Source: Streptomyces sp. NBC_00582 (GTDB taxonomy: Bacteria > Actinomycetota > Actinomycetes > Streptomycetales > Streptomycetaceae). Taken from it: 64,000 nucleotides of DNA. The notes below the pieces were generated by a model, which was given only the letters and a program-made list of their open reading frames with translations, had not been told where the DNA came from and searched no databases. The position numbers and the translations under genes are program-made. The first letter of the stretch is position 1; each line of letters begins with the position of its first letter. The stretch covers positions 4,526,001 through 4,590,000 of the forward strand of contig NZ_CP107772.1 in the NCBI RefSeq assembly GCF_036345155.1. The letters run 5' to 3'. This document shows positions 33,726 through 44,432 of the stretch, piece after piece.

Positions 33726-35273
33726 TCAGAAGAGGCCGGTGTCGGTGAAGCGCAGGATCAGCTGGGGTGCTCCGGACAGGACGATGCCGAGGGCGGCGGT
33801 GAGGGTGATCGCGGCGGTGAGCGGGGCGGGGACGCGGTGCTTGACCGTTTCGCCCTCGGTTTCGCCCTCGGGGGCGCGGAACAGCAGAGCCGTCCACTGG
33901 AGGTAGTAGTACAGGGCGATCACGACGTTGACGGCCATGAGGACGGCGAGCCAGCCCAGGCCCGCGTCGACGGCCGCCGAGAAGACGGTGACCTTCGCGA
34001 AGAGCCCGATGATGCCCGGCGGCAGTCCGGCCAGGCAGAGCAGGAAGAAGGCCAGGAGGAGTGCGGAGAGGGGGTTGCGGGCGTAGAGGCCCCGGTAGTC
34101 CGTGAGGCGGTTCTGCGGGCTCGTACGGCCCACCAGGGCGGCCACGGCGAAGGCGCCGAGGTTCACGGCGGCGTACATGAGGGCGTAGGCGACGGTGGAG
34201 CCGATGGCGTGCTCGGCGTCGTCGGTGTACGCGGCGGCGGCGATCGGTACGAGGAGGTAGCCGGCCTGTCCGACGGAGGACCAGGCGAGCAGGCGTACGG
34301 CGCTGTACGCGCGCGTGGCCTGTTGGCGGAGGGCGCCGACGTTGCCGACGGTCATGGTGAGGGCGGCCAGCGCGGCCAGGGCGGGGCCCCAGACGTCGGC
34401 GTAGGAGGGCAGGCCGACGACCGTGACGAGGATGAGGCCGGAGAAGCCGACGGCCTTGCCGACGACGGACAGATAGGCGGCGATCGGCAGGGGGGCGCCG
34501 ACGTAGGTGTCGGGGACCCAGAAGTGGAAGGGGACGGCGGCCGTCTTGAAGGCGAAGCCGACGAGGGTGAGGACGACGCCGGTCTGGGCGAGGGTGTCGA
34601 GTCGGCCGTCGACGTGCTGGATGCGGTCGGCGACCTGGGTGAGGTAGAGGGTGCCGGTCGTGGCGTAGAGGAAGCTGATGCCCATCAGGCTGACGGCGGT
34701 GGCGGTGACCGACGACAGGAAGAACTTCAGGGCGGCCTCGGCGGACCTGCGGTCGCCGTGGCGGATGCCGACGAGGGCGAACGCGGGCAGGGAGGCGACC
34801 TCCAGGGCGACGACGAGGGTGGCGAGGTCGCGGGAGGCGGGCAGCAGGGCGGCGCCTGCGGCGGAGGACAGCAGCAGGAACCAGAACTCGCCTTCGGGGA
34901 GTCTGCCGCGCGCGTCCTTCAGGACGGTGACCGACAGGAGGGCGGCCAGCAGGGCTCCGCCGAGGACCAGGAACTGGATGACGAGGGTGAAGCGGTCGGC
35001 GGTGTAGCTGCACGCGTCCGGGTCGGCGGTCAGACAGAAGGTGGAGCGGTCGCCGTCGAGGAGGGGCAGCAGGAGGGCGGTGGAGGCGGCGAGTCCGGCG
35101 ACGGAGAGCCAGCCGAGGAGCGGCTTGCGCGCGTCGGCGACGAACAGGTCGGCGACCAGGACGACGAGGGCGACGACCGCCGCGAGCGTGGGCGGGGCGA
35201 TCGCGAGCCAGTCGACGGACTGGACCAGTGACGCGGCCAGGGGCTGGGCAAGGAGCTGGGCCGGGGAGCTCAT
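33726..35273 (-). CDS. nuoN: NADH-quinone oxidoreductase subunit N-like proton channel
   Basis: Antiporter-type membrane subunit, 515 residues, about 14 helices. The conserved [23 protein letters not shown] carries the TM7-8 lysine and HxW motif. [19 protein letters not shown] is the TM12 lysine region. The ATG (35271-35273) overlaps the nuoM stop as ATGA. It is the last gene of the ten-gene operon. Confidence 0.93.
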   Translation of the reverse strand: MSSPAQLLAQPLAASLVQSVDWLAIAPPTLAAVVALVVLVADLFVADARKPLLGWLSVAGLAASTALLLPLLDGDRSTFCLTADPDACSYTADRFTLVIQFLVLGGALLAALLSVTVLKDARGRLPEGEFWFLLLSSAAGAALLPASRDLATLVVALEVASLPAFALVGIRHGDRRSAEAALKFFLSSVTATAVSLMGISFLYATTGTLYLTQVADRIQHVDGRLDTLAQTGVVLTLVGFAFKTAAVPFHFWVPDTYVGAPLPIAAYLSVVGKAVGFSGLILVTVVGLPSYADVWGPALAALAALTMTVGNVGALRQQATRAYSAVRLLAWSSVGQAGYLLVPIAAAAYTDDAEHAIGSTVAYALMYAAVNLGAFAVAALVGRTSPQNRLTDYRGLYARNPLSALLLAFFLLCLAGLPPGIIGLFAKVTVFSAAVDAGLGWLAVLMAVNVVIALYYYLQWTALLFRAPEGETEGETVKHRVPAPLTAAITLTAALGIVLSGAPQLILRFTDTGLF

Positions 35274-36844
35274 CGGGTGCCTCCTGCGAGGAGCTGCTGC
35301 ACGGCCGGGTCGGTCAGGCCGAGGAGGGCCTTCGGCCACAGGCCGGCTACGACGGTGAGGGCGACGAGCGGGGTCCAGGCCGCGAACTCGTACGACTGGA
35401 CGTCGGTGAGCTTCGGCGTGTCCTGCGGGAGGGCGCCCATGCAGACGCGGCGGACCACGACGAGCAGGTAAGCGGCCGTGAGCAGGGTGCCGAAGGCGGC
35501 GATCGCGGTGAAGGTGAGGAAGGCCGGGCGGCTGAGGTCGGCGGCCGGGTCGAACGCGCCGAACATGGCTAGCATCTCGCCCCAGAATCCGGCGAGGCCG
35601 GGCAGGCCCAGGGAGGCGACGGCGGCGAAGGCGAGCAGTCCGCCGAGGCGGGGTGCCTTGCCGTAGAGCGCGGCGCCGGTCTGTTCGGCGAGGGCGTCCA
35701 GGTCGGTGGTGCCGGTGCGGTCCTTCAGGGCGCCGACGAGGAAGAACAGCAGGCCGGTGATGAGGCCGTGGGCGATGTTGGCGAACAGGGCGCCGTTCAC
35801 GCCGGTGGGGGTGGTGGACGCGATGCCGAGCAGGACGAAGCCCATGTGGCCGACGGAGGAGTAGGCGATGAGCCGCTTGAGATCGCCCTTGGCGCCCTGC
35901 TTGGCGAGGGCCAGGCAGGCGAGGGATCCGTAGATGATCCCGACGACGGCGAAGGCGGCGAGGTAGGGCGCGAAGGTGTGGAAGCCGTCGGGTGCGATCG
36001 GGAGGAGGATCCGGACGAACCCGTACGTACCCATCTTCAGCAGGACGCCGGCGAGCAGGACGGAGCCGACGGTCGGGGCGGCGGTGTGGGCGTCGGGCAG
36101 CCAGCTGTGCAGGGGCCACATCGGGGTCTTGACGGCGAGCCCGATCCCGATCGTCAGAACCGCGATGACCTGCACGGATGTGCTGAGCGACCGGCCGTTG
36201 TCAGTGGCGAGTGCGACCATGTCGAAGGTGCCCGCCTTGATTCCGATCAGGAGCAGGCCGAGCAGCATGACCACGGATCCGAGCAGCGTGAACAGGATGA
36301 ACTTCGTCGCCGCCCGGGCCCGGCCCTCGCCGCCCCAGCGGGCGATGAGGAAGTACATCGGGATGAGGACCGTCTCGAAGGCGAGGAAGAACAGCAGCAG
36401 GTCGAGGACGGCGAAGGTGGCGAGGGTGCCGGACTCGAGGACGAGCAGCAGTGCGACGAAGGCCTTGGGGGTCGGCCCCGAAGGCATCTTGAAGTACGAG
36501 TAGAGCGCGCAGAGGAAGGTCAGCAGCGCGGTCAGGACCACGAGGGGGAGGGAGATGCCGTCGATGCCCAGGTGGATGCGCACGTCGAGTGCCGGGATCC
36601 AGCTGATGTCCGTGCTGGCCTGCATCTTCGACGGGTGGTCGTGGTCGAAGCCCAGTGCGAGGACGATCGCGGCGGCGAGGATCACGCCGGTCACCGTGAC
36701 GCCGTGCCGGAGCACGGCCTGCTCGGGTGACTTCCCCTTCAGCCCCGGCGGGGCGGGCAGGAGAGCGGCGGCGGCGCCGAGGAGCGGGCCGACGACGACG
36801 AACGCCAGAAGGAACTGCATCACGGACTCGTTGATATCGATCAC
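35270..36844 (-). CDS. nuoM: NADH-quinone oxidoreductase subunit M-like proton channel
   Basis: 524 residues, about 14 helices. The key acidic residue lies in [23 protein letters not shown], and the TM7-8 segment in [37 protein letters not shown] matches TM12. The GTG start (36842-36844) lies six bases after the nuoL stop; an ATG at codon 9 is an alternative. Pumps protons in complex I. Confidence 0.93.
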   Translation of the reverse strand: MIDINESVMQFLLAFVVVGPLLGAAAALLPAPPGLKGKSPEQAVLRHGVTVTGVILAAAIVLALGFDHDHPSKMQASTDISWIPALDVRIHLGIDGISLPLVVLTALLTFLCALYSYFKMPSGPTPKAFVALLLVLESGTLATFAVLDLLLFFLAFETVLIPMYFLIARWGGEGRARAATKFILFTLLGSVVMLLGLLLIGIKAGTFDMVALATDNGRSLSTSVQVIAVLTIGIGLAVKTPMWPLHSWLPDAHTAAPTVGSVLLAGVLLKMGTYGFVRILLPIAPDGFHTFAPYLAAFAVVGIIYGSLACLALAKQGAKGDLKRLIAYSSVGHMGFVLLGIASTTPTGVNGALFANIAHGLITGLLFFLVGALKDRTGTTDLDALAEQTGAALYGKAPRLGGLLAFAAVASLGLPGLAGFWGEMLAMFGAFDPAADLSRPAFLTFTAIAAFGTLLTAAYLLVVVRRVCMGALPQDTPKLTDVQSYEFAAWTPLVALTVVAGLWPKALLGLTDPAVQQLLAGGTR

Positions 36845-36850
36845 GCCTGC

Positions 36851-38845
36851 TCACGCTCCCGAGGCGACGAGGAGGACGGCGACCGCCAGGACGACGGTGC
36901 CGGCGAGCAGCGCGCTCACATAGGTCTGGACGTTGCCGGTCTGGGCGCGCCGTACGGCCGCGCCGAGCCAGCGGGGCAGGGCGCCCGCGCCGCGTACGTA
37001 GGTGTCGACGACCTCGCGGTCGAGGAACCGGACGAGGCTCGCGCCGCCCTGGACGGGGCGGACGAACAGCGCCGAGTACACGGCGTCGAGGTGGAAGCCG
37101 GCGGCGGCGTGGCGGTGCAGCGGGCCGAGCAGGAGCCGTCCGGGGTCCGCCGGGTCGGGCGCGGAGGCCACGTCGCCGTAGGCGGGCTCGTGGGTCGCGA
37201 TGGCCTCGGCCTCGACCTGGGCGGCGTCGCCCTCGGGGTGTGCGGCGACCGCGCCCAGGGGGGCGACGGCCGCCAGCGCCCGGAGGTGGCGCCAGGCGGC
37301 GTACGCGACGAGTGCGCCGGCCAGGGCGACCCCCGTGCCGAGCACGGAGGTGGTGACGGTCGGGGCGAGGTCGTTGCCGTCGAACCAGCCGGGGAGCGTG
37401 CGGTAGGCGAGTGCGCCGAGGCCCAGGGACGGGACGGCGAGGACCCACAGCACGACGGTCATGGTCAGCGGCTGGCGGCCGTGGTCGGGGGCCTCGGCGC
37501 CCCGGCCGTAAAAGGCCAGCAGCCACAGCCGGGTGGCATAGGCGGCGGTGAGGAGGGCGGTGATCAGTCCGGCGATCAGGATCAGCCAGCCGGCGGCGCC
37601 GGGGGCGTGCTCGGTGTGGCCGGTGGTGACGTGCTCGGCGGCGCCGAGGACGGACTCCTTGGAGAAGAAGCCGCTGAACGGCGGGATCGCGGCGAGCGCG
37701 AGGAGCGCCACGGTCATCGTCCAGTAGGCGTCGGGGATGCGTTCGCGCAGCCGGCTCATCCGGGACATGGCGGCGAGCGAGTTGGTGCCGGCGGCGTGGA
37801 TGATCACGCCGGCGGCGAGGAACAGCAGCGCTTTGAAGGCGCCGTGCGAGAGGAGGTGGAAGACGGCGGCCGAGCGGTCGCCGACGGCGAGGGCGCCGGT
37901 CATGTAGCCGAGCTGGCCGATCGTCGAGTAGGCGAGGACGCGTTTGATGTCGTCCTGCGCGAGCGCCGCGAGGCCGGAGCCGACCATGGTGACGGCGGCC
38001 ATCACGGCGAGGACGACCATCGCGGCCTGGGAGGCCTCGAAGACCGGGAGGAGCCGGGCGATGAAGTAGACACCGGCGGCGACCATCGTCGCGGCGTGGA
38101 TCAGCGCGGAGACGGGGGTGGGGCCGGCCATCGCGTCGGGGAGCCAGGTGTGCAGCGGGAACTGCGCGGACTTGCCGGCGACGCCCGCGAGGAGCAGCAG
38201 GGCGATGACGGTGGGGTGGTCGAGCCCGCCGTGGGCGACGGCGTCGAGGATCTTCGTGATCTCGAAGGAGCCGGCGTCGGTGGCGAGGGCGAACAGGCCG
38301 ATGAGGAAGGGGACGTCGCCGAGCTTGGTGACCAGGAAGGCCTTGAGGGAGGCGGCGCGGGCCTCGGGGGTCTCCCAGTAGTGGCCGACGAGGAAGTAGG
38401 AGCAGATGCCCATGACCTCCCAGCCGACCAGCAGCACGATCAGGTCGCCGGTGTAGACGACCAGGAACATCGCGGAGGTGAAGAGGGAGACGAGCGCGGC
38501 GTACGACGGGTAGCGCGGGTCCTCGCGGAGGTAGCCGGTCGAGTAGATCTGCACACAGGTGGCGACCGTGCCGACCAGGACGGCGACCAGGGCGGCGAAG
38601 CCGTCGATGTACAGGGAGAGCTCGATCGGGATCGAGCCGGTGGGGGTGAGTTCGGTGGCCGCGGTGAGGGCGGCGTCACCGCCCTGGCGTACGGCGACGA
38701 CGGCGGCGAGGACGAGGGAGGTGAGGGTGGGCAGGACGGCGAGGGGGCGGACGAATCCGGGGGCGTTGCGTCCGAGGAGCAGGCCGGCCACCGCGCCCAG
38801 GAAGGGAAGGAGGGGGACGAGGACGGCGAGGGTGGTCGTGGTCAC
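36851..38845 (-). CDS. nuoL: NADH-quinone oxidoreductase subunit L-like proton channel
   Basis: 664 residues with the NuoL signatures [39 protein letters not shown] and [16 protein letters not shown]. The long C-terminal region matches the lateral helix HL with its anchor, down to the last helix ([16 protein letters not shown]). Length is normal. The GTG start overlaps the nuoK stop (GTGA). Confidence 0.94.
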   Translation of the reverse strand: MTTTTLAVLVPLLPFLGAVAGLLLGRNAPGFVRPLAVLPTLTSLVLAAVVAVRQGGDAALTAATELTPTGSIPIELSLYIDGFAALVAVLVGTVATCVQIYSTGYLREDPRYPSYAALVSLFTSAMFLVVYTGDLIVLLVGWEVMGICSYFLVGHYWETPEARAASLKAFLVTKLGDVPFLIGLFALATDAGSFEITKILDAVAHGGLDHPTVIALLLLAGVAGKSAQFPLHTWLPDAMAGPTPVSALIHAATMVAAGVYFIARLLPVFEASQAAMVVLAVMAAVTMVGSGLAALAQDDIKRVLAYSTIGQLGYMTGALAVGDRSAAVFHLLSHGAFKALLFLAAGVIIHAAGTNSLAAMSRMSRLRERIPDAYWTMTVALLALAAIPPFSGFFSKESVLGAAEHVTTGHTEHAPGAAGWLILIAGLITALLTAAYATRLWLLAFYGRGAEAPDHGRQPLTMTVVLWVLAVPSLGLGALAYRTLPGWFDGNDLAPTVTTSVLGTGVALAGALVAYAAWRHLRALAAVAPLGAVAAHPEGDAAQVEAEAIATHEPAYGDVASAPDPADPGRLLLGPLHRHAAAGFHLDAVYSALFVRPVQGGASLVRFLDREVVDTYVRGAGALPRWLGAAVRRAQTGNVQTYVSALLAGTVVLAVAVLLVASGA

Positions 38846-39219
38846 GCGGTGGCCTCAGCCTTCTCGGTGCCCGGCCCGGTCTCGGGGGTGTCGGTGTCGT
38901 GGCCCTCGGCGGTGTCGCGGAGCCGGTCGATGTCCGAGGTGCCGCGAGCCCGGTACACGGCGAGGACGATGGCCAGGCCGATGCCGATCTCGGCGGCGGC
39001 GATGGCGATGGTGAACAGGGTCAGGGCCTGCCCGGAGTGCAGGGTCTCCTCGGCGGCGCGGCTGAGCCAGACGTCGAAGGCGACGAGGTTGAGGTTGACG
39101 GCGTTGAGCATCAGCTCGACCGACATCAGGACCAGGATCGCGTTGCGACGGGCGAGGACGCCGTAGAGGCCGGTGCAGAAGAGGAGGGCGGCGAGGACGG
39201 CGGGATAGGCGAGGTGCAT
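38842..39219 (-). CDS. nuoK: NADH-quinone oxidoreductase subunit K
   Basis: 125 residues, three helices. The conserved membrane glutamates are in [12 protein letters not shown] and [14 protein letters not shown] hydrophilic tail of about 35 residues ([15 protein letters not shown]) extends beyond the usual ~100-residue length. The ATG overlaps the nuoJ stop by one base (TGATG). Confidence 0.94.
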   Translation of the reverse strand: MHLAYPAVLAALLFCTGLYGVLARRNAILVLMSVELMLNAVNLNLVAFDVWLSRAAEETLHSGQALTLFTIAIAAAEIGIGLAIVLAVYRARGTSDIDRLRDTAEGHDTDTPETGPGTEKAEATA

Positions 39220-39902
39220 CAGCGGGCGCCTTCCTGCTCGGCCGAGGTGCCGGGAATTTTCTCGCCACTTTCTGTGACCGATGAGGAACTCCTGGTGACG
39301 CCCCGGGCGTTCACGGGGGGAGAGCTCGCATCGGGCTCCGCCTTCGCCTTGCGGGACAGGACGATCGCGCCGACCAGGGCCGCGAGGAGGAGGACGGAGA
39401 GGGCCTCGAAGGGAAGGACCCAGTTCTGGAAGAGGCTCGCTCCGGTGACCTCGGTGGAGCCGGCGGCGGGGCCGTCCAGGTCGATCCAGGTGGTGCGGAA
39501 GGCGTCGACGACCACCCAGACGAGCGCGGCGGCCGCGGCGACGGCGACCGTGAGGGCGGCCCAGCGGTTGCCGGAGTCGGCGTCCGGGGACCGGCCGATG
39601 GGGGCCTTGGTGAGCATCAGACCGAAGAGGAGGAGGACGACGACGGAACCGACGTAGATGAGGACCTGCACCCAGGCGATGAACTCCGCGGTGAGCAGAA
39701 GGTACTCGACGGCGAGGCCGCCGAGGGCGACCACCAGCCACAGGGCGGCGTGGACCAGTTGCCGGGTGGTGACGGTGACGAGGGCGGCACCCAAGGTGGC
39801 CAGGCCCACGAGGACGAAGGCGATCTCCACTCCGGTCGGGGAGAGGAAGCCGTGCGGTGCGGCGGCCAGGGCCGCGGTGGCGACGGAGGAGGCGGGGCTC
39901 AC
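39219..39902 (-). CDS. nuoJ: NADH-quinone oxidoreductase subunit J
   Basis: 227 residues from GTG 39900-39902, which overlaps the nuoI stop (GTGA). Five helices are seen. [20 protein letters not shown], with the pi-bulge TM3 pattern and following [14 protein letters not shown], is diagnostic. A charged C-terminal tail of about 40 residues is present. Confidence 0.93.
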   Translation of the reverse strand: MSPASSVATAALAAAPHGFLSPTGVEIAFVLVGLATLGAALVTVTTRQLVHAALWLVVALGGLAVEYLLLTAEFIAWVQVLIYVGSVVVLLLFGLMLTKAPIGRSPDADSGNRWAALTVAVAAAAALVWVVVDAFRTTWIDLDGPAAGSTEVTGASLFQNWVLPFEALSVLLLAALVGAIVLSRKAKAEPDASSPPVNARGVTRSSSSVTESGEKIPGTSAEQEGAR

Positions 39903-40504
39903 GACTCTCCTCCCTGGGGACCTGCCGGATCGACGGGCTCGGCGGGCTGGGCGGGCTCGGCGGGATCGGTGGGCTGGGCCTGGGCGGCGGCCAGCTTCTC
40001 CGCCGTCTTGCGGGCGGCGGCGATCTCCTTCGGCTCCTCGGCGGCGGGGTCGAGGGCGGGCGGGGCCGGAACCGTCCACATCCACTCGCGGAGCTTGTCC
40101 CGCTCGTGGGTGAGCTCACGGATGTCGGTCTCGGCGTACTCGAACTCCGGGGACCAGAACAGGGCGTCGAAAGGACAGACCTCGATGCAGATACCGCAGT
40201 ACATGCACAGGGAGAAGTCGATGGCGAAGCGGTCGAGGACGTTGCGGCTGCGCTCACGGCCGCCGGGGGCGGCGGGCGGGACGGTCTCCTTGTGGGAGTC
40301 GATGTAGATGCACCAGTCGGGGCACTCACGGGCGCAGAGCATGCAGACCGTGCAGTTCTCCTCGAAGAGACCGATCACGCCCCGGGTGCGGGGCGGGAGC
40401 TCCGGCTGGGCGTCCGGGTACTGCTCGGTGACGGACTTCCTCGTCATCGTGCGCAGGGTGACGGCCAGGCCCTTGGCGAGGCCGGAGCCAGGAATGGGGG
40501 CCAC
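39899..40504 (-). CDS. nuoI: NADH-quinone oxidoreductase subunit I, two [4Fe-4S] clusters
   Basis: 201 residues. Two ferredoxin-type motifs, [12 protein letters not shown] and [12 protein letters not shown], hold clusters N6a and N6b. In canonical complex I these carry electrons from NuoG to NuoB; here no NuoG is encoded, so they are the likely entry point from a soluble donor. An Ala/Pro-rich tail of about 50 residues follows. The GTG start overlaps the nuoH stop by one base. Confidence 0.94.
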   Translation of the reverse strand: MAPIPGSGLAKGLAVTLRTMTRKSVTEQYPDAQPELPPRTRGVIGLFEENCTVCMLCARECPDWCIYIDSHKETVPPAAPGGRERSRNVLDRFAIDFSLCMYCGICIEVCPFDALFWSPEFEYAETDIRELTHERDKLREWMWTVPAPPALDPAAEEPKEIAAARKTAEKLAAAQAQPTDPAEPAQPAEPVDPAGPQGGES

Positions 40505-41472
40505 TAGGAGATCACCACCTTGACGACGCCGGTGAGGGCGATCTGGGCGAGAGAGAGGGGGACGAGGAGGGTCCAGGAGAGTTTCTGGAGCTGGTCCTCG
40601 CGCAGCCGGGGATAGGTGACGCGCAGCCAGATGACGACGAAGGCGAGGACGGCCGTCTTCAGCAGGGTCCACACCCAGCCGAGGCCGTCGGCACCCCAGG
40701 GGCCGTGCCAGCCGCCCAGGAAGAGGACGGTGGTCAGGCCGCACAGGACGACGATCCCGGCGTACTCGGCGAGGAGGAAGAGGGCGAACCGCAGACCGGT
40801 GTACTCGGTGTACGCGCCGAAGATGATCTCCGAGTCGGCGACGGGCATGTCGAACGGCGGGCGCTGCAGTTCGGCGAGGCCGGCGACGAAGAAGACGATC
40901 GCGCCGACGATCTGCCAGGGCAGCCACCACCACTCGAAGGCGTCGACGATGCCGGGCAGGGAGACCGTCCCGGCCGCCATCGCCACCGAGGCGGCGGTGA
41001 GCAGCATCGGGAGTTCGTAGGCGAGGAGCTGGGCGGCGGTGCGCAGACCGCCGAGGAGGGAGAACTTGTTGGCGCTGGCCCAGCCGGCCATGAGGGAGCC
41101 GAGCACACCGACGCCCATCACGGCGAGGACGAAGAACACACCGGCGTCCAGGGCCTGGCCGACGGCGCCCTCGCCGGGGCCGATCGGGATGGCGAGGAGG
41201 ACGAGGAGGTAGGGCAGGAGGGCGACGGCGGGGGCGAGCTGGAAGATACGGCGGTCCGCGCCGGCGGGGACCACGTCCTCCTTCTGCGCGAACTTCACGC
41301 CGTCCGCGATGAGCTGGGCCCAGCCGTGGAAGCCGCCCGCGTACATCGGTCCGAGGCGGCCCTGCATATGGGCCATCACCTTGTGCTCGGTCTGACCGAC
41401 GATCAGGGGGAAGGTGAGGAAGACGACGAAGACGAGCAGGAGTCGCAGGGTGACGTCCACTGCGTCGTTCAC
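40504..41472 (-). CDS. nuoH: NADH-quinone oxidoreductase subunit H
   Basis: 322 residues, about eight helices. The quinone-site loops [21 protein letters not shown] and [17 protein letters not shown] are conserved, including the ERPPFD-like acidic loop (here QRPPFD) and [18 protein letters not shown]. NuoH links the peripheral arm to the membrane arm. The GTG overlaps the nuoC stop (GTGA). Confidence 0.94.
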   Translation of the reverse strand: MNDAVDVTLRLLLVFVVFLTFPLIVGQTEHKVMAHMQGRLGPMYAGGFHGWAQLIADGVKFAQKEDVVPAGADRRIFQLAPAVALLPYLLVLLAIPIGPGEGAVGQALDAGVFFVLAVMGVGVLGSLMAGWASANKFSLLGGLRTAAQLLAYELPMLLTAASVAMAAGTVSLPGIVDAFEWWWLPWQIVGAIVFFVAGLAELQRPPFDMPVADSEIIFGAYTEYTGLRFALFLLAEYAGIVVLCGLTTVLFLGGWHGPWGADGLGWVWTLLKTAVLAFVVIWLRVTYPRLREDQLQKLSWTLLVPLSLAQIALTGVVKVVIS

Positions 41473-43202
41473 TGCGGGCCTCCTGACGGGTTCTCGGGCT
41501 CGGGGGGTTCGGGGTGGGCCTCGGGCGCGCGTTCGGGCACGGATTCGGGCTGGGTCGCTTGCTCGGGCACGGATTCGGGCTGGGTCGCTTGCTCGGGCAC
41601 GGATTCGGGCTGGGTCGCTTGCTCGGGCACGGATTCGGGCTGGGTCGCTTGCTCGGGCACAGCCGTCGGTTTCGCGTCCGGGGCGGTGGTGCCCGACGGC
41701 TCGGATGCGGGGGCCTGCTCCCGCTCCTGCTTCGGCTCCCGGCCCTTCACCGGCTCCGGCTTCGGCTCGCGCTCCCTCTCCGGCTCCAGCTTCGGCTCGC
41801 GCTCCCTCTCCGGCTCCTGGTCCCGCTCCTTGCGGGCGCGCTCCGCTTCCGGCTCGTCGAAGGCCGGGCGGGCGTGGTGCCAGGGAGCGTCGGAGCTGCG
41901 GGGGGTCCGGGCGGGGCGCGGTTCGGGGGCCGGGGGCTGGGTGCGCTGGGAAGCCGAGCCCTCGGAGGCGGTACGGGCGCGGCGGGGGCCGGACGGGGGG
42001 CGTCCGGTCACCGGGGCCGGGGGCGAGGTCGGGGCCGTGTCGGCGACGCTGCCTGTAGCCGCGCCTGCCTCGCCGGCGCCTTCCGTGCCGGTGCCTTCCG
42101 TCCCCATGCCTTCCGTGCCGGTGCCTTCCGTCCCCATGCCTGCCGTGCCGGTGTCCGCCGTGCTGTTCGTGGCCTGCGGCGCGTCGGTTCCCTGGGGGGT
42201 TGGCCTTCCCGCTGCTTCCTGCGGGGCCGTTGTGGCTTCAGGGGTTTGGGGGGCCTCGGGGCGCTGGGAGGCCGAGCCCTGGCTTGCGGTTCTTGATCGG
42301 CGTGCCGTCGGCGCGGGCGGGGATGTCTCCGAGGCCGCACCGACGGCCGAGGCGGGGGTTTCCGGGGCCGGCTGGCCGGCGGCCGGGGCGGGAGTTTCCC
42401 GGGACGGCTGGCCGGCGGCCGGGGTTTCCGGGGCCGGCTGGCCGGCGGCCGGGGCGGGAGTTTCCCGGGCCGGCTGGCCGGCGGCCGGGGTTTCCGGGGC
42501 TGTCTGGCTGGCGGAGCCCTGGGCTGCCGTGCGGGTGCGGCGGGCCGGGCGGTCGCCGGTGGTGGCTCGGGTCGGGCGGTCGCCTGCGGCGCGGGCCCCC
42601 GCTGCCCGGGCCGGGCGGGCCGGGGCGGGCGGGAGTTGGCCCTTGAGGGGGCCCCAGTCGTTGGGGTCGGGGACGCCGGGGGGCAGCATCTGGCGGCGCT
42701 TGGGGCCGCCGTGCTCGGATTCGCCGGGTTCCTTGGCGCCGGGCCAGGCCTTGGCGACCCGGGCCGCGAGGACGAAGTCCTTGCGGAGGGGGTGGCCTTC
42801 GAAGGTCTCGGGAAGGAGGAGGTGGTGCAGGAAGGGGTGTCCCTCGAAGGCGACGCCGAACATCTCGTGGGTCTCGCGCTCGTGCCAGGCGGCGCCCGCG
42901 TAGACGTCGACGGCGGAGGCGAGGGCCGGGGACTCGTGCGGGACGGTCGTGCGCAGGAGCAGACGGCGGACCGGGCCGAGGGCGACGACGTGGGCGGAGA
43001 CACGGAAACCGGTGCCCGGTTCGTCGACGGCGCTCAGCCAGTCGAAGTAGGTGCAGGAGAGTTCGTCGCGGGCGGTGCGCAGGGCGGTGGTCCAGGACGC
43101 GGGCGGGACGTCGACGGTCAGGACGTCGTAGGACTCCTCGGCCGTGGCGTCCGTGCCGAAGAGGTCCTCGACGGGGGCCGGCAGCCAACCGATCGTGGTC
43201 AT
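41469..43202 (-). CDS. nuoC: NADH-quinone oxidoreductase subunit C with a long repetitive C-terminal tail
   Basis: 577 residues against about 200-250 for typical NuoC. Residues 1-190 are the 30-kDa subunit, including [20 protein letters not shown] and [13 protein letters not shown]. From about 195 on the chain is low-complexity Pro/Ala/Gln/Glu/Thr, with repeats of AAGQPA.ETPA, GTEG and SAS-Q blocks. A charged [10 protein letters not shown] stretch and four exact decapeptide repeats ([10 protein letters not shown] type) follow near the end. The tail contains no NuoD sequence. The ATG overlaps the nuoB stop. The tail is probably disordered and of unknown role. Confidence 0.92.
   Translation of the reverse strand: MTTIGWLPAPVEDLFGTDATAEESYDVLTVDVPPASWTTALRTARDELSCTYFDWLSAVDEPGTGFRVSAHVVALGPVRRLLLRTTVPHESPALASAVDVYAGAAWHERETHEMFGVAFEGHPFLHHLLLPETFEGHPLRKDFVLAARVAKAWPGAKEPGESEHGGPKRRQMLPPGVPDPNDWGPLKGQLPPAPARPARAAGARAAGDRPTRATTGDRPARRTRTAAQGSASQTAPETPAAGQPARETPAPAAGQPAPETPAAGQPSRETPAPAAGQPAPETPASAVGAASETSPPAPTARRSRTASQGSASQRPEAPQTPEATTAPQEAAGRPTPQGTDAPQATNSTADTGTAGMGTEGTGTEGMGTEGTGTEGAGEAGAATGSVADTAPTSPPAPVTGRPPSGPRRARTASEGSASQRTQPPAPEPRPARTPRSSDAPWHHARPAFDEPEAERARKERDQEPEREREPKLEPEREREPKPEPVKGREPKQEREQAPASEPSGTTAPDAKPTAVPEQATQPESVPEQATQPESVPEQATQPESVPEQATQPESVPERAPEAHPEPPEPENPSGGPQ
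41533..41652 (-). repeat. Tandem 30-bp repeat, four copies, inside nuoC
   Basis: Copies start at 41533, 41563, 41593 and 41623 and look identical base for base; an 8-base partial copy follows at 41653. The unit is ten codons, so copy number can change without frameshift. Confidence 0.95.
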
Positions 43203-43837
43203 CCCGCGTTCCCCTCTGCGGTGGGCGGCTGAGCGGCCGGCGGCTTGACCAGGTCGCTCTGCAGGGCGGCGGCCGACGGACGGTGGGTGCCGTAGCGCTC
43301 GTGCAGGGACTCCCGGGCGATCTTCTCCTGGAGCTTGAGGATGCCCTGGAGGAGGGCTTCGGGGCGGGGCGGGCAGCCGGGGACGTAGACGTCGACGGGG
43401 ATGATCTGGTCGACGCCCTTCGTCACGGAGTAGGAGTCCCAGTAGGGGCCGCCGCAGTTGCTGCAGGCGCCGAAGGAGATGACGTACTTGGGCTCGGGCA
43501 TCTGCTCGTACAGGCGCTTCACGGCCGGGGCCATCTTGTCCGTGACCGTGCCGGAGACGACCATCAGGTCGGCCTGGCGGGGGCCCGGGGCGAAGGGGAT
43601 GACGCCGAGGCGGATGAAGTCGTGGCGGGCCATCGACGCGGCGATGAACTCGATGGCGCAGCAGGCGAGGCCGAAGTTGAAGACCCAGAGCGAGTAGCGG
43701 CGGCCCCAGTTGAGGACGACCTTCATGGGCTCGGGGGCGAGACGGGCGAGGGCACCCAGGCGCTTCGGCTCCGGGAGGAGAACGGGTGCGGAGGCGGTCG
43801 TTTCGGCGGAAGCGGCCGTCTCTGGGGTCACGTCCAT
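43199..43837 (-). CDS. nuoB: NADH-quinone oxidoreductase subunit B, cluster N2
   Basis: 212 residues from ATG 43835-43837. The N2 ligands are visible: tandem cysteines in [10 protein letters not shown], then [10 protein letters not shown] and [12 protein letters not shown]2 normally reduces quinone at the NuoB-NuoD interface; no NuoD is encoded here. N- and C-terminal extensions are short and Pro/Ala-rich. The start overlaps nuoA by ten bases. Confidence 0.95.
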   Translation of the reverse strand: MDVTPETAASAETTASAPVLLPEPKRLGALARLAPEPMKVVLNWGRRYSLWVFNFGLACCAIEFIAASMARHDFIRLGVIPFAPGPRQADLMVVSGTVTDKMAPAVKRLYEQMPEPKYVISFGACSNCGGPYWDSYSVTKGVDQIIPVDVYVPGCPPRPEALLQGILKLQEKIARESLHERYGTHRPSAAALQSDLVKPPAAQPPTAEGNAG

Positions 43838-44223
43838 GTCAGGACGCCCTTCTTGTATGCGTACAGCAGGCCGACGGCGAGGAAGCCGAGGAAGATGAAC
43901 ATCTCCACGAGGGTCGTGGCGCCGTAGCCGGGGGCGGCGAAGACCGTCGCCCAGGGGAACAGGAAGATCGAGTCGACGGCGAAGATGACGTAGAGGAAGG
44001 CGTAGACGTAGTAGCGGACCTGGGTGTGGGCCCAGCCCTCGCCGACGGGGTCGACGCCGCACTCGTACGTCAGGAGTTTCTCGGGGGTCGGCACCACGGG
44101 GCGCAGCAGGCGTCCCGCGCCGAAGGCGACAGCCACGAACAGCACACCGATGACGGCGAGCAGTCCGACGACCGAATAGGACCGGAAGTAGTCCGCCGCG
44201 ATCTCGACGGTCGGTTCCCGCAC
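43828..44223 (-). CDS. nuoA: NADH-quinone oxidoreductase subunit A
   Basis: 131 residues from GTG 44221-44223, with a purine-rich GAGGGGAC upstream. Three helices are seen. The conserved loop [20 protein letters not shown] and [20 protein letters not shown] are typical. It is the first gene of the nuo operon and diverges from the first sensor kinase. Confidence 0.93.
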   Translation of the reverse strand: MREPTVEIAADYFRSYSVVGLLAVIGVLFVAVAFGAGRLLRPVVPTPEKLLTYECGVDPVGEGWAHTQVRYYVYAFLYVIFAVDSIFLFPWATVFAAPGYGATTLVEMFIFLGFLAVGLLYAYKKGVLTWT

Positions 44224-44302
44224 GTCCGTCCCCTCGCTCCCTGACCTCAGCCTCTTCGGCTTCTTCGGCCACTCGGGCCTCTTCGACGATCTGTACGCAC
44301 GG

Positions 44303-44331
44303 AGTCTAGGCCCTGATAAAGGGACGGTAAG
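44303..44331 (-). promoter_or_regulatory. Candidate promoter of the nuo operon
   Basis: On the minus strand TAGACT (44303-44308) is preceded at 17 bases by CTTACC (44326-44331). The -10 is good and the -35 is partial, which would fit a regulated promoter. It lies in the 209-base divergent region shared with the sensor kinase. Confidence 0.4.
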
Positions 44332-44432
44332 CAGGCCGTCGCGCCTTGGAGCGTGGGACGGGGGTTTTCCCCAGGGAGCGGGGGCGGGGAACCTCATGGC
44401 GCGGGGGCGTGCGGCGCGGCAGGCTAGCCCAT

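Noticed and set aside
33726..38845. NuoL, M, N genes as part of an Mrp-type antiporter operon
   Set aside because: NuoA, B, C, H, I, J and K are in the same operon, and no MrpE, F or G-like genes are present.
41533..41660. CRISPR array suspected from the regular repeat
   Set aside because: Repeats are head-to-tail with no spacers, lie in frame inside nuoC, and no cas gene is nearby.
41469..43202. Possible NuoC-NuoD fusion, given the 577-residue length
   Set aside because: The extra residues are low-complexity repeats with none of the NuoD motifs.
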